In this document: positions 63,897 to 64,000 of the stretch, piece by piece
Layout: each line of letters begins with the position of its first letter
Numbering within the stretch: the stretch's first letter is position 1
Assembly: GCA_035606945.1 (NCBI GenBank)
Contig: DATNDR010000004.1
Coordinates: forward strand, 13,828-77,827
Direction: 5' to 3'
Origin: GCA-003244245 sp035606945
GTDB lineage: Bacteria; Actinomycetota; Actinomycetes; Mycobacteriales; Pseudonocardiaceae
DNA length: 64,000 bases
The notes under the pieces: model-generated
What the model was told of the DNA's origin: nothing
Databases searched by the model: none
Seen by the model: only the letters and a program-made list of their open reading frames with translations
Program-made: the position numbers and the translations under genes

Positions 63897-64000
63897 TCAT
63901 TTGCTGGCCTCGCCGCCCCAGATCAGGCTCCTCCGCTGCCAGCGACGCCCGTGACGTGCTGGTAGCGCGCAGCCATCGCGATCGTCCCAATCTTCATCGC
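63897..64000 (-). pseudogene. C-terminal remnant of a tyrosine integrase (cut by window edge)
   Basis: Minus strand from the edge: one frame reads AMAARYQHVTG, the Tyr-nucleophile box of phage-type tyrosine recombinases (RYQHV), then hits TGA. A second frame reads SLIWGGEASK then TGA at 63897-63899, the usual last residues (LIWGG) of such integrases. The two are in different frames and too close together, so the gene end appears to carry a small frameshifting deletion. It points towards the tRNA-Ser 3' end, a classic attachment site. The rest lies outside the window. Confidence 0.5.

Noticed and set aside
63897..64000. Intact integrase ending RYQHVTGVAGSGGA
   Set aside because: Possible, but the typical LIWGG end follows immediately in another frame, so a damaged 3' end fits better.

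Overview
The window is high-GC actinobacterial chromosome. Mycothiol synthase, a GlnR-type regulator, the DUF1416/rhodanese pair, DUF3073, an LmeA-like protein and a DUF397/XRE regulator pair all point to the Actinomycetia. Two blocks keep a gene order I know from mycobacteria: dus - phoU - mshD - glnR - lmeA - cysA2/sseC - nitrobindin - ygfZ - DUF3073 - purM - purF - purL - purQ/S, and recR - ybaB - FAD oxidoreductase - cyclopropane-type methyltransferase - dnaX. An RsiG homologue, LAL regulators and DUF397 proteins suggest a filamentous relative such as the Pseudonocardiales. That placement is inference; no rRNA is present.

Layout. 1-4.3 kb: end of a dienelactone hydrolase, a probably frameshifted CPA2 antiporter, a dihydrolipoamide-dehydrogenase-like flavoprotein and an MFS exporter. 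4.5-9.7 kb: a LuxR/LAL regulator, a heat-shock group (MerR regulator, J-domain protein, Hsp20), a STAS protein, an ECF-type sigma factor and DUF1918. 9.8-30.7 kb: conserved housekeeping block with tRNA dihydrouridine synthase, PhoU, mycothiol synthase, GlnR, sulfur metabolism behind a cysteine-rich leader peptide, P450/TetR, nitrobindin, Fur, YgfZ, RsiG and the de novo purine genes (purM, F, L, Q, S). 30.8-33.1 kb: an operon of three unfamiliar single-pass membrane proteins made of heptad repeats. 34.2-36.2 kb: leuA behind a leucine leader peptide. 36.4-38.5 kb: XRE/DUF397 regulatory island. 38.6-42.5 kb: recR, ybaB, FAD oxidoreductase, methyltransferase.

42.5-55.8 kb is a compact natural-product locus: one AMP-ligase/ketoreductase/carrier/thioesterase megaenzyme, followed by a tandemly duplicated unit of a LAL regulator and a convergent P450. 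56-61.3 kb is accessory. Its most interesting part is a 48-residue Asp/Asn-rich peptide translationally coupled to a PIMT-like methyltransferase, the layout of a minimal imiditide-type RiPP locus, next to a toxin-antitoxin pair. 61.7-64 kb: dnaX, SRP RNA, tRNA-Ser(GGA), and a decayed integrase tail that may mark the edge of an integrated element.

Two features recur across the window. Many genes start at GTG/ATG 6-8 nt after a TANNNT -10 box, which predicts leaderless transcripts. Many intergenic gaps hold long, often nested inverted repeats, including two copies of one family built on the core CCCGAYATGGAGACATATC.
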